Below the pieces are notes generated by a model. The model did no database searches and had not been told where the DNA came from. It saw only the letters and a program-made list of their open reading frames with translations. The position numbers and the translations under genes are program-made. A stretch of DNA of 64,000 nt. Source: Escarpia spicata. Its lineage: Eukaryota > Annelida > Polychaeta > Sabellida > Siboglinidae. The stretch is taken from contig OZ023212.1 in NCBI GenBank assembly GCA_963995525.1, forward strand, positions 10,828,229 through 10,892,228. The letters are read 5' to 3'. Positions 30,440-61,794 of the stretch are shown in pieces. Within the stretch, counting starts at the first letter, position 1, and the number at the start of each line of letters is the position of its first letter.

Positions 30440-31168
30440 TTCTGAATCAGGATATAAATGCATTTGTTTAAATGCAAGGAGCATAGTAAACAAAAGAAGT
30501 GAACTAAACATTATGGTAGAAGATATTGACCCTCACATAATAGGTATAACCGAATCGTGGGCCACCACTGATATATCAGATGCCGAATTGGGACTAACAG
30601 GATATGTAATGTTTAGGAAAGATAGAATAGGAAGAAAGGGAGGTGGAGTTATTTTATATATTAAAGAATCTATCCAGGCTTATGAAATAAAATTAGAAAG
30701 AGAAGCAGATTGCGAAGAAGCTGTTTGGTGTAACATAGTTACAGGAAACTCAACGTTAACAGTTGGGTTAGTTTATCGAAGTCCAAACATAAGCATAGAA
30801 GAGAATGAAAAAATACAAAACGCTATAAGGGAAGTAAGCAAACGGAACTGTATTATTATGGGGGACTTTAACCATGGGCATATACAATGGAAATCTCTAC
30901 AGAGTATGGGGAGTGAGGACCACAAGTTTTTAGTTTTAGTACAAGGTAGTTTCCTTTCTCAACATGTGCTAGAACCAACCAGGGGAGAGAATGTGTTAGA
31001 CTTAGTTTTGTCCTCACAGAAAGAATTAGTTGACAATGTCAAGATATGTGAGCCACTGGGGAGTAGTGATCACAACCAGATACATTTTACCATCAAAGTA
31101 AAATCAGAAAGGAATAGTAAAAAGCAGTATAGGAGATATATGTCCACAAAGGAAGGTATAAGGACATG
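30440..31168 (+). pseudogene. ORF2 endonuclease domain of CR1-like LINE copy 2
   Basis: APE-type endonuclease starting KCICLNARSIVNKRSELNIM. It continues with IIGITESWATTD, GGGVILYIKESI, VGLVYRSPNIS, CIIMGDFNHGHIQW, VLDLVLSS and EPLGSSDHNQIHF. These are the ordered catalytic blocks (N, E, Y, D-N, S-D-H). The frame runs off at a stop at 31167-31169, and the RT follows in another frame. Confidence 0.9.
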
Positions 31169-33230
31169 AGGAAATATTTAGCAAAGATAGACTGGAATAA
31201 CACACTGAAGAATAAGACAGCAACCGAATGCTGGAATATCTTAAATAGTGAAATTAAGTGCATAGTCGATAAATTTGTACCTTTCAAAAAACAAGGGAAA
31301 CGGTCTAAAAAGAAACACTTATCGAAAGAAGCCATTAGAAAAATGAAGTATAAACAAATGATGTGGAAGTCATATAGATGTACTGGAAATGATGAAGACT
31401 ACAACATTTATAAAGAAGCACTTAATCAAGCTACAGCTGAAATTAGAAATTCAAAGAGAAGCTATGACAAAAAATTAGCTAGTAATATAAAACATGACAG
31501 TAAGAGTTTTTATGCATATATTCGAAGCAAACAGAAAGTTCAGGATAAGGTCGGTCCTCTAGAAGATAGTGCTGGAAATACAATATCGGAGGGATTCTTA
31601 ATGGCAGAAGACCTGAATGAGTATTTTAGTTCAGTGTTTACCAGGGAAGATATTAGTTCACTGCCAGTACCAGAGGCTAAGTTCAAGGGGGCAGATTCAG
31701 ACTATTTAGGACAGTTAGTTGTAACCTCGGAAATGGTAGCTAAGAAAATAAGGGCTATGAAGGATAATAAATCACCTGGAGTGGACGGGATTCCGCCGAA
31801 ACTACTATTGGAAAATGTAGAACAAATTAGCGCACCAATTGCAACAGTTTTCAATTTGTCATTAGAAGAGGGAGTGGTTCCTTTAGAATGGAAAGAGGCA
31901 AACATTATACCGTTATTTAAAAAAGGTTCGAGAAACAAGTCGGAGAACTATAGACCAGTGAGTTTAACATCAGTGATTTGCAAATTATTAGAAAGACTAA
32001 TTAAAGATCACATGGTGGATTTTCTTGTTAAACATAACTTGATAAACCCATCTCAACATGGGTTTTTAAAAGCGAGGTCATGCTTAACAAATATGTTATG
32101 TTTTTTGGAAGACATCACTAGGTGGGTAGATGAGGGATCACCAGTAGATATCATCTATTTAGATTTTCAAAAAGCTTTCGACAAAGTACCACATCAAAGA
32201 TTACTCCTTAAGCTAAAGGCCCATGGCATAGGAAATGGTATAATAAACTGGATAGAAAAATGGCTGAATGACAGAAGACAACGTGTAGTAGTTGATGGGG
32301 AGGCTTCAAACTGGAAATCGGTATTGAGTGGGGTACCATAGGGATCAGTACTAGGACCTATATTATTCTTAATATATATCAACGATTTGGACGATGATAT
32401 AACAAGCAAGGTGTTAAAATTTGCGGATGATACAAAAGTGTTTAGAAGGATTAAAAGTGATGGAGACAGACAGCATTTACAAGATGATCTTGATAGGTTG
32501 ATCAAATGGTCTGAAAAGTGGCAAATGCTGTTCAATTTTGGGAAATGTAAATGCCTCCACACAGGTCATGGGAATGAAGAGGTAAAATATAAAATGGGGG
32601 GTACTGTTCTAAGTACTACTGTAAAAGAAAAGGACTTAGGGTTAACCATTAGTGCCGATATGAAGGTTTCAGAGCAGTGCGGAATTGCAGCGTCAAAGGG
32701 AAATCAAATCCTTGGATTAATTAGGCGAAATATAGCGTATAAGAAAAAAGAATTAATAGTACCGCTGTACAAAACAATAGTGAGGCCTCATTTAGAATAT
32801 TGTATACAAGCATGGAGGCCATATCGCAAGAAGGACATAGATATGCTAGAAAGAGTACAGAGGAGTGCGACTAAAATGATACCAAATCTGAGGGATCTTA
32901 GTTACGAAATACGCCTAAAAGAATGTGGTTTAACAACACTAGAGACCAGGAGACTGAGAGGAGATCACATAGAAGTGTTTAAAATATTGAATGGTTATGA
33001 AAATATTGATAGAAATTTTGTTTTCTCAGTTAAGAAAGATAGAAGGACCAGAGGACATGAAGCTACATTAGTAAAGGAGCAGTGTAGATTAGATATAAGA
33101 AAGTTCTCATTCTCACAAAGGACTGTAAATGAATGGAACATATTATCTCCTGATTGTGTTGGTGCTAGTAGCGTGAATGTTTAAAAATAAAATCGACACA
33201 CACCTTAAAAAGGCGGGATACATGTAGATA
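31166..33230 (+). pseudogene. ORF2 reverse transcriptase of CR1-like LINE copy 2
   Basis: Linker and RT. Visible blocks are KDNKSPGVDGIPPKLLLE, EWKEANIIPLFKKGSRNKS, YLDFQKAFDKVPHQRLLLK (motif A), GVP-stop-GSVLGPILFLIYIND (motif B, with TAG replacing the Gln codon at 32339-32341), LKFADDTKVFRR (catalytic), and the C-terminal RPHLEYCIQAWRPYRKKDID block. A 1-base deletion near 33180 truncates the tail. Confidence 0.92.
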
Positions 33231-33276
33231 AAAAGTATTGGACTCTCGATAAGCCAAAAGGCTTCCTTGTCCAACT

Positions 33277-33303
33277 GCCATCCAGAGTAATTTTCTGGAT
33301 GGC
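33277..33303 (+). other. 3' UTR hairpin of CR1-like LINE
   Basis: GCCATCCAGA and its exact complement TCTGGATGGC with a 7-nt loop, just before the element's 3' end. Conserved with one change in copy 1 (9811-9838). It may be the RT recognition structure. Confidence 0.8.
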
Positions 33304-33320
33304 AATCTTGTTAAAACTAT

Positions 33321-36093
33321 TGAATGCCACAAATTTCACTCTCATCCATGTGAATAAATAGTAAGTTGATAAACAAGACCCCCCAAAGATAGTTTCCATG
33401 CATATTGGTAATCAGAATCCAAGTCCACCCGCATTATGAGATATCGGCAAAGTTACCTCGGCATTGTACGTTGAGAAAAGACACCTATTCATATTTTCTG
33501 GTGAAAGCTGCATCTATTATTATCATCATCAAAGAGACTACAATGTCCACGGATAGCTACAATGTTACGATATAATGTCAAGCTGCAAATGGCCACTCAC
33601 GTGATCAATCTGAGGCAGCGCTGGCACCCCTTCCCATCAGGGTCCTCCAGGTGAAATAAAAAAACTAAATCTACAAACCACACTAATGGGCTTGCTAGCA
33701 TGCCTATTAATGTTCAGTCCCATACATGCGAAACTAACGGAGATATACTCCAACATACATACAGAACAACAGACTCACACTCTCTTTTACAGTATAGATG
33801 TTTTGAAGGCTGCTGTACCTATTTACTAGTGACTTTGGTAGAGTGTAACCACAGACAACATGGACTGGGTTCGAGTATTGGTTAGACATCCCGAGAGCCA
33901 CTAGCATACACACAAGTCTACTAAACACTCCACAGGAATTGTGCTATAAATGATGCAAACTGTATTCTTTTATATCGATTAGTTATGTTTTTATTTATAA
34001 TTAAAACAAAAAGATGATTTAGGAACCCTGTGTGTATATAACTGATATTGTAACAGCAGATCCTAAAATACAAACCCTGTGGGTACAAGACGAACACAAG
34101 AACGATTTAAGGGTTTATTTTGTCAATAAACAACACGAGCTGCAGGGTAGAGCTGAGCACTTCGAGATGTCACAGAATGTTACATGAACATCCCTTGTTG
34201 ACATGAACATCTGGAAGCATGGGCAGACGTCATCAAGCACCACAACAAAAACATGCCATGAACACCGGCAGACGGTACCAAGTGTCGGACATGAACGTTG
34301 CAATGGTACAGATCATCCGACTAGCCATGGCAGAAACATACAGGGGTAGCTTTATAGGCAGAAGGCGGGTAGCAATTGCAATCACACATGCTTGAAACAG
34401 TTCTTTCGCATTTATGTATAGAAAATATACCCCAAAAGGTGTTTCGAATTTTGAAACAATTCTGGCAGCAGCTGACTAGTTTCAAACCAGATTTGTGTAA
34501 CAAATGATGTACGTTGTCCTGTCACCCTTTATGGGGGTTTCTTACAAATCTACACCTTTTATTTGGGTAGATTGTAGGTATATCACAATATGAAAAAAGA
34601 AAACAAGTTGATAAAATACGGAAAGTCATAAATAAACGTAAGTAGTTCCTAATACAAAAATAGTAGACATTTTAGGCCACGTTTTACCGTAAATTATAAC
34701 TTCAAAATCAAAACTTAATATATAATATATACACAACGGGTGTAACAATTTCAAATGGGAAAACATGGGAGAGAAAAAAATTACATAATCGTTTCGATAA
34801 AATGTAAAACTAGCCAGATTCGCAAACATCTCCCTATGATTCCATTAAAGAGGGTAGTAAATTTAGCCGAGATTCATAATTTCTAGGCTAAAAGAATGTG
34901 TCTGGGTTCATCTATAGGGGTATATAAAATACATCTGCAGTCTGTGGTAAAGAAACACGGTAGATTTGTAAAATAACCAGCATGATCTCTTGCGTGGTAA
35001 CAAAGCCAAATGGGGAATATAAAGTGTTCGCTGCTCTAAACTTGCCCAATTCAAAGCCTTGTCGTAGAAGGGTAAAGCATGCCTTTCAACCAACAAAAAC
35101 AATATCGTACATGTTTTCAAATACCAAGCAGTTTCCACGAAAGATTCCACAGCCATCGAGTGGCTGCCCTTGTCATGCAATAAACATATGACACGCATGT
35201 AAAGTGTATACATAGAAGTCTGTATATATATAGCGGCAACATCATAGTGAAAGTAGGAAAGAAAAATATCATTTGGAAAAACAAACAATAACAACAATAA
35301 AACACTCCACGATTTGAAAACGTAGCCACAGACCAGCGTGTGCCAGTAAACGACTGAAACAAACACAAGTGTGTGGCGCGATGGCACTGTCCATAGTAAC
35401 ACACACGGCAGCAGCAGCGACTTTTCTCAACGTCAACTTCGGCTGCACCCCCAAATGTCGGCAACCACACGTGGGATTGGCAGGTGGCCACTCCCCCTCA
35501 ATGTCTTGATAGTTTAGCGACGATATCTCACGAAACTTCAATCACTGCAACAGTAACGACACCTATTAGAAATCGGTATTTGTTTGTGTGGCAGGATTAT
35601 ATAAATTCTTGATAATTGTAGTGATTCTCCTGGGTAAATGTGTAAGCTGAATCCTAGAACAATGATTTTATTTGGGTTAAATAATTACCGACATAAAAAT
35701 GTCACAATATTGTGTCAGTTGTTGTCTTGTCCTATCATCATACTACATCAATGATTAGATGTGGAATGCCAACTCGGTCACTGGAGAAACAAAGGGGTTG
35801 TGACATGTTTCACAGAAAAACATCGCAACAAGTTTGGCTTCAAATGTAATAATAGTACTTTACTTCGAGCGTGACCTTCAAGGATTTACTACTGGTGTGA
35901 GAAGCACTTGTAGTCAGTTTATTTTGAGCAACACATGTATGAGTTGTAAATTGTTGTTTTTGTGTTAAAGTGAGCAGTGTGACTAGATGGTGGGCTGGCA
36001 ACAGACAAGTGCAAGCCACCGCTATGTGTTCTGTATTGTTTGTGATGTCTCGTTGGCTTACATAATGGGCTTTACGCAGTGCACAGAAGGAGT
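33321..36093. other. Intergenic DNA, no gene recognised
   Basis: About 2.8 kb with only short open frames. The stretch at 35370-35560 is richer in CpG. Its - strand frame at 35269-35541 showed no recognisable domain. Confidence 0.4.
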
Positions 36094-36783
36094 GACAGCT
36101 AGTTGAGCATTGTGGAGCTTGGCGGTAGTTGAACATGGCGGTGCTTGGTTCTACTTGAGCGTTGTGAATCATGGTGGAAGGTGAGCTCAGTGGAGCTTGG
36201 CAGTAGTTCAGAGTAGTTGACCTTTGTGTAAGCTGCACTTAGAGAAGCTCGGCGGAACCTGCGACTAGTGGACGACCTTGACTGTCGCTCAGAGTAGTGG
36301 AGTTCGGTTGTAGCTGAGGATAGTGGAGGTCTCTGAGTGTAATGGAACTCGGCAGTAGTTGAGGACAGTGAAGCTCGGCGGATGTTGCGCATAGTTTCGC
36401 TTTGTCTTAACCTCTGTCTATCTTCTTGAAATTGTGACTTAACTGTAAACATTATTGGAGGAATACAATTTAGTTACAGCACTCTGGTGTGGAGTGGACT
36501 TGGGACGATTTTGTTACACACACACACTGGTGTCAGAAGTGGGACACACTGATGTCAGAAGTGGGATGTGGTGGGAACCACACTGGTAGCAAACACAGGG
36601 ACAGCAATGGATCTGTCAACAGCAGGAGATTTCATGGCCTTCCTACAAGAGATAATGACTTGGTACGAGGGAGCCAGAGAATTGGACAGGAAAGACCAAG
36701 AAAATGAGATCATGGAAGTAAGGGATGAAAAACAGAAGAGGACAGGAAGGTACATGGCCAATTTATGTAGTTGTCACGTGTGA
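36094..36783 (+). mobile_element. 5' fragment of an LTR retrotransposon with tRNA-Leu primer site
   Basis: A primer-site-like TGGTGTCAGAAGTGGGA (36528-36544) follows a TGTTACACA... end. It is complementary to TCCCACTTCTGACACCA, which matches an animal tRNA-Leu 3' end with at most one difference. A near-copy, TGATGTCAGAAGTGGGA, follows at 36550-36566. A gag-like start follows at ATG 36607 (MDLSTAGDFMAFLQEIMTWY) and runs to 36783. The upstream part (36094-36400) carries degenerate units related to the 26-bp array at 37.4 kb and may be the LTR. No second LTR was found. Confidence 0.55.
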
Positions 36784-37418
36784 TGAACTGCAAATGTGGA
36801 CTGGCTGTAAGCCTGAAGTAGGAAGGAAGAAATGAGGATGTTTGATTCACCTGAAGGTGTTCCTGCGCCAAGACGATCAAGAAGGCTGTGAATGGAGACA
36901 GTGAAGATGATGATGATGAAGATGGCAGTTGGGTGGAATATGATGGTAAAGAAGAGAAAGTGCAAGCAAACCAAATAGCAAAATTTTTGCAGACACTAGT
37001 AGATTCTGCATCACGATACATTTAGGGTTGCTGCCAATATGTAAGTGGCAGAATATGATGGTGAAGCTCATAGATGCAGGAGAAAACGAGAGACAGCCGT
37101 GAACAGAAATCAGAGATGTGTCAGTGACTCTTGTGTTGACATCTCCACAGTTGATGCTGATCTGACAAAGATCGTTAGTCCCAATCCATAAGACATTGTG
37201 GCGTGTCATTAAGAGGAGAGCGTTTAGCTCTTGCGGTCATCCATGAGTTGTGAACAGGTACTACACAAGGTGTTGTTGCGGGCGCAGACTGATGGTAGGC
37301 TCAACCTTGTGTTCATTGGCACTAACCAGTCCATAGCAGACATGGACAAACCCAGGTAGGAGCAGATGAGGAAGGACGGCACTAACCCAGTGACATGTCG
37401 TCATATCAATCCACCTGG
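36784..37418. other. Possible continuation of the LTR-element fragment
   Basis: Sequence after the gag-like frame is acidic-codon rich (GATGATGATGATGAAGATGG near 36905) but frame-broken. No pol motif was seen. Confidence 0.3.
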
Positions 37419-38225
37419 TGTTTGGCATTGGTTGAGCATAGTGGAGTTTGGCATTGGTTGAACATAGTGGAGTTTGGCATTGGTTGAGCATAGTGGAGTT
37501 TGGTACTGGTTGAGCATAGTGGTGTTTGGCATTGGTTGAGCATAGTGGAGTTTGGCATTGGTTGAGCATAGTGGTGTTTGGCATTGGTTGAGCATAGTGG
37601 AGTTTGGCATTGGTTGAGCATAGTGGTGTTTGGCATTGGTTGAGCATAGTGGAGTTTGGTATTGGTTGAGCATAGTGGAGTTTGGCATTGGTTGAGCATA
37701 GTGGAGTTTAGCAGCGGTTGAGCATAGTGGAATTTGGCATTGGTTGAGCATAGTGGAGTTTGGCAGTGGTTGAGCAAAGTGGAGTTTAGCAGTGGTTGAG
37801 CATAGTGGAGTTTAGCAGTGGTTGAGCAAAGTGGAGTTTAGCAGTGGTTGAGCAAAGTGGAGTTTAGCAGTGGTTGAGCAAAGTGGAGTTTAGCAGTGGT
37901 TGAGCAAAGTGGAGTTTAGCAGTGGTTGAGCAAAGTGGAGTTTAGCATTGGTTGAGCATAGTGGAGTTTGGCAGTAGCTGTGCAAAATGGAATTTGGCGA
38001 TACTTTGGTAGTGGCTGAACATAGTGGAGTTTGGCATTGGTAGAGCAAAGTGGAGTTTGGTGACAGTTTGGTGGTGGTTGAGCATAGTGAAGTTTGTTTG
38101 AGCAAGGTGGAGTTTGGTGACAGTTTGGTGGTAGTTGAGCATAGCAGAGTTTGGCAGTAATTTAATATAGTGAAGTTTGGCAGCAGCTGAGCACAATGGA
38201 GTTTGGTGGCAGTTGAGAATAGCAT
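37419..38225 (+). repeat. 26-bp minisatellite
   Basis: About 30 units of GAGTTTGGCATTGGTTGAGC plus ATAGTG, homogeneous at 37430-37960 and degenerate after about 37970. Variants with AGCAGTGG and GCAAAGTGG cluster in blocks at 37700-37960. Related units occur upstream at about 36100-36400. Confidence 0.92.
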
Positions 38226-38594
38226 GGCATTCCAGGGGATGAATGTTACACACAAACTTTTGCTATATATGCACACACAAAAATTACAATTTGCTGTCCT
38301 TACTTTCATGGACTTGCCACGACTGGTAACTGTTATGACGTTTATTATCACTGCAGGGTTGACCAAAAACACATTCAGAGCATGATGCAACTAAAGCATT
38401 TCCGATGTGACCGAAACATCTCAGGCCTTGATACACATCAGGGTACTAAGGCACACATTAGTGTTGGGTACATCAACAAGGGAGGTATTTCTAGAGGTGC
38501 TACAGGCAGGTATCCACTACAATCTCAAATGATGCAACTATAATATATCCACCTTGGACCTGTCTTCCCTTATCTGGTGTAACTGCCAGCTACC

Positions 38595-38850
38595 TGAATT
38601 TAGGCTAATCCCAGCTTACTGTTATTAAGATAATCCTATCTTCCTAAAACGACGATGATTTGAAGGTAGGCTTAATTATAGCTTCCCAAATTCAGGGTAA
38701 ATACCAGTTTCCTGAAACTAAGACAACTCCGTTCCCTGAATCTCCTCCCAACTTTTTGAATCTAGGCATAATCCCAATGTCCTTAACCTAGACTTCCTGA
38801 AACAATACCTCGAGTTTCCCTAACCTCAGATAACTCTCAAATTCTAGAAC
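38595..38850. repeat. Degenerate short tandem repeat
   Basis: Loosely repeated CTTCCTGAA...TAGGCTAATCCCA-type units of about 25-35 bp. Low confidence because unit boundaries are blurred. Confidence 0.35.
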
Positions 38851-38903
38851 AAACCATTACACGAATCTGGTAGTTCTGACCATATATCCCTTACCAAGAC
38901 AGA

Positions 38904-39087
38904 CAGTGGAACCTCATTAATCCGACATTTTAATCCCCGATGTACGTGTCTGGAGTTAGTGATTAACAAGTTTTCTGGATAAATAAACCATGTATTTAAT
39001 GGAGTATATAGAAATTCTGTTTTCATGAAATAATGTCTGAGTGAAGGTTTCCGGATTACTGCTGTTCGGATTAGTGAGGTTCTACTG
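38904..39087. mobile_element. Short MITE with pogo/Tigger-like termini
   Basis: 184 bp bounded by CAGTGGAACCTCATTAATCC (left) and the complement of CAGTAGAACCTCACTAATCC (right); the TIR continues for about 24 bp with few mismatches. CAGT.GAACCTC..TAATCCGA-type ends are typical of Tc1/mariner pogo-group elements. A TA duplication is not visible. The AT-rich interior does not code. Confidence 0.7.
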
Positions 39088-40676
39088 TTTGTTGCATATT
39101 TGTGGAGTGTCCCCCAGGCTTACCATTGCTTGAGCGTGGTGCAGTTAGAGAGTTAGTGGTAGGGGAGCGAGGGAAGTCGTCGTTGTTGTAGGTAGGTGGG
39201 GGAATGTTTGTAGGCCGGCTTGTAGGGGTGGTAGGCTGCAATCAGACGCACACGGGTAGACTACATTAGCGTTCTCCCAATCCACTCTCTTATTGCGGTC
39301 TGTCCCCACTGTATACTGGATTGTCGCCAAAATTGTTAGCAAGATTGTTGCCGTCCGGCGCAACTTGCACGAGATGTGTGCGAGGAAATCTTGGGACATA
39401 ATGTGTCAAACAACATGTCAGCTATCACAGCATTTTTGACTGATGATTAAATAATTTCATAATAATAATTTATATTAAGTATATCAAGTATCATACTCCA
39501 TATTTGGATGATCTGATTGTGTACATAACCATATGTGACATAATTACCTTATATGGTAGTATTGCACACCTTATAGGGTAAGACTGCATACCTTATATGG
39601 TAACATTGCATACCTTATATGGCATCATAGCATATCAAATACTAGGCTGTAATAAAAAAATCCACCCAAAACAACAAGCTCTCGCCGGCACAAGGAGAAA
39701 ACATTTGACAGTAAAAACAATCATCTATGTGTATCCTACACCTACTGCATGGATAGCATTGGTATCTATGCAATCCACCGACAAGTTGTCCCATTACTTT
39801 TTCTCATCCTTTTTTTGTCATCTCTAACGAGAAACCAGAAATGTTTTGGCACTAGAGGAAAGGGCAGCAAGACAGCAACTTGAAGACGGCAACACAGATC
39901 AGCTCTATACTGACCACTCTTGTACTCAAGCAACAACGATCGAGCAGCTTCTGTTTAGAGGTGTTGTTTGGCGACAATCCAAAATAGAGTGTTAGGAGAG
40001 AAGAGGAAGAAATGAATGAATGATGTGAGGCACCATCGGTTCATTACACATGCATTTCTGAACTATGTACTCACTCTTTCCGCCCAGTGACAGAACAGGG
40101 TAATAGTTCTTTACACACGTTAGTAACAGTCCAGCGAGTGCTGTGTACAGATGTTTTTACAGAGTGTAAACGCAGCTGCTGCAACTACGGGTCTGGTCCG
40201 AGATGTTCACATTTTGGTTGGTGTGTTCACACATTTGTAATTCATTCAAATGTGTTAACACACTTACAGAACAGTTCATGGGTAGATATGTTCACAGTTC
40301 TCTGTGTTAATACAGATACAGTACACTACATGGTTGCATATGTTCACAACTACAGCTAGGCTCTGATTGAAGGTGTTCACAATTTGAACAAAAGCCTCTA
40401 TTCAAAGTCACACATGAACAACTACTTTGACTAGGGTTGGTTTCACAATCCATTCCTTTTGTAAGAAGGAAAGTATGTAGATGTTTGAAAAAAATACGTA
40501 ATTTGGAAAAAAAACATGCAGGGCATCATGAACAACTCTATGTAACTACGAACTATGCTACATATGGTATGAACATTATGAAAACTCCCCCTGCTCAAAC
40601 TACTACTGTCTGAACTACTCTCGACAAACAAACATTCACCTGACCTAAATCCTGAGGTCAAAGTTCAAATGCTCAC
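39088..40676. other. Region 3' of the last twitchin exon seen
   Basis: No exon could be supported. It holds a 4-unit ~25-bp direct repeat (CATACCTTATATGG type) at about 39541-39630, two oppositely oriented TTTGGCGACAATCC motifs (39318-39331 complement; 39967-39980), and a 16-bp hairpin at 40222-40262. The stretch 40443-40661 is Ser-rich on the - strand but not linked by a credible intron. Confidence 0.4.
40222..40262. other. Near-perfect hairpin
   Basis: TGTGTTCACACATTTG and CAAATGTGTTAACACA are inverted copies (15 of 16) around a 9-nt loop. Function unknown. Confidence 0.7.
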
Positions 40677-61547
<20,871 letters not shown>

Positions 61548-61794
61548 CTGAAACACACGGCAAATTATATCATTATTTATTACACATTTTTTCTGGTACA
61601 TATTTTTGGCTTATTTAACATCATATAATTTAACTACCACAATAGCGTAATCATGTTATGTATTAGCAGAAACTACTGTTTAATTGTTTTAATTGTTCTT
61701 TGATCCCTGTTCAATAAAACAAAATAAAAGCCAGTCGATTGTGAGACATGGCCAACATATTACAAATTGAAAGCCAATGTTCTTGTAAGGTAAA

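Larger units (their letters stand above)
29830..33320 (+). mobile_element. CR1-like LINE copy 2 (two ORFs, defective)
   Basis: A non-LTR element of about 3.5 kb, 5'-truncated within ORF1. It encodes an SGNH/GDSL-type esterase in ORF1 (about 29835-30348) and endonuclease plus RT in ORF2 (about 30440-33230). A 3' UTR follows with a perfect 10-bp hairpin (33277-33303). An ORF1 esterase is known from CR1-group LINEs. Defects: a frameshift near 29900 in ORF1, a frameshift near 31150 between endonuclease and RT, a stop (TAG at 32339) inside RT motif B, and a 1-base loss near 33180. Copy 1 at 2592-9850 is a shorter relative. Confidence 0.93.

Noticed and set aside
35269..35541. Possible - strand first exon in a CpG-richer stretch
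   Set aside because: No domain, no convincing splice partner, no matching downstream exon.
37261..38390. - strand frames with TMLNQCQTPLCSTNAK-type repeats
   Set aside because: Different frames of the 26-bp minisatellite; the unit is not a multiple of three and there is no gene context.
39145..39399. 84-residue - strand frame
   Set aside because: No recognisable domain; may be old repeat sequence.
39318..39980. Two TTTGGCGACAATCC motifs as primer sites of a third gypsy element
   Set aside because: They are oppositely oriented, only about 650 bp apart, and no LTR pair or gag/pol sequence was found.
40443..40661. Ser-rich - strand frame as a further twitchin exon
   Set aside because: It would require a 25-base intron after exon n, too short for normal splicing.
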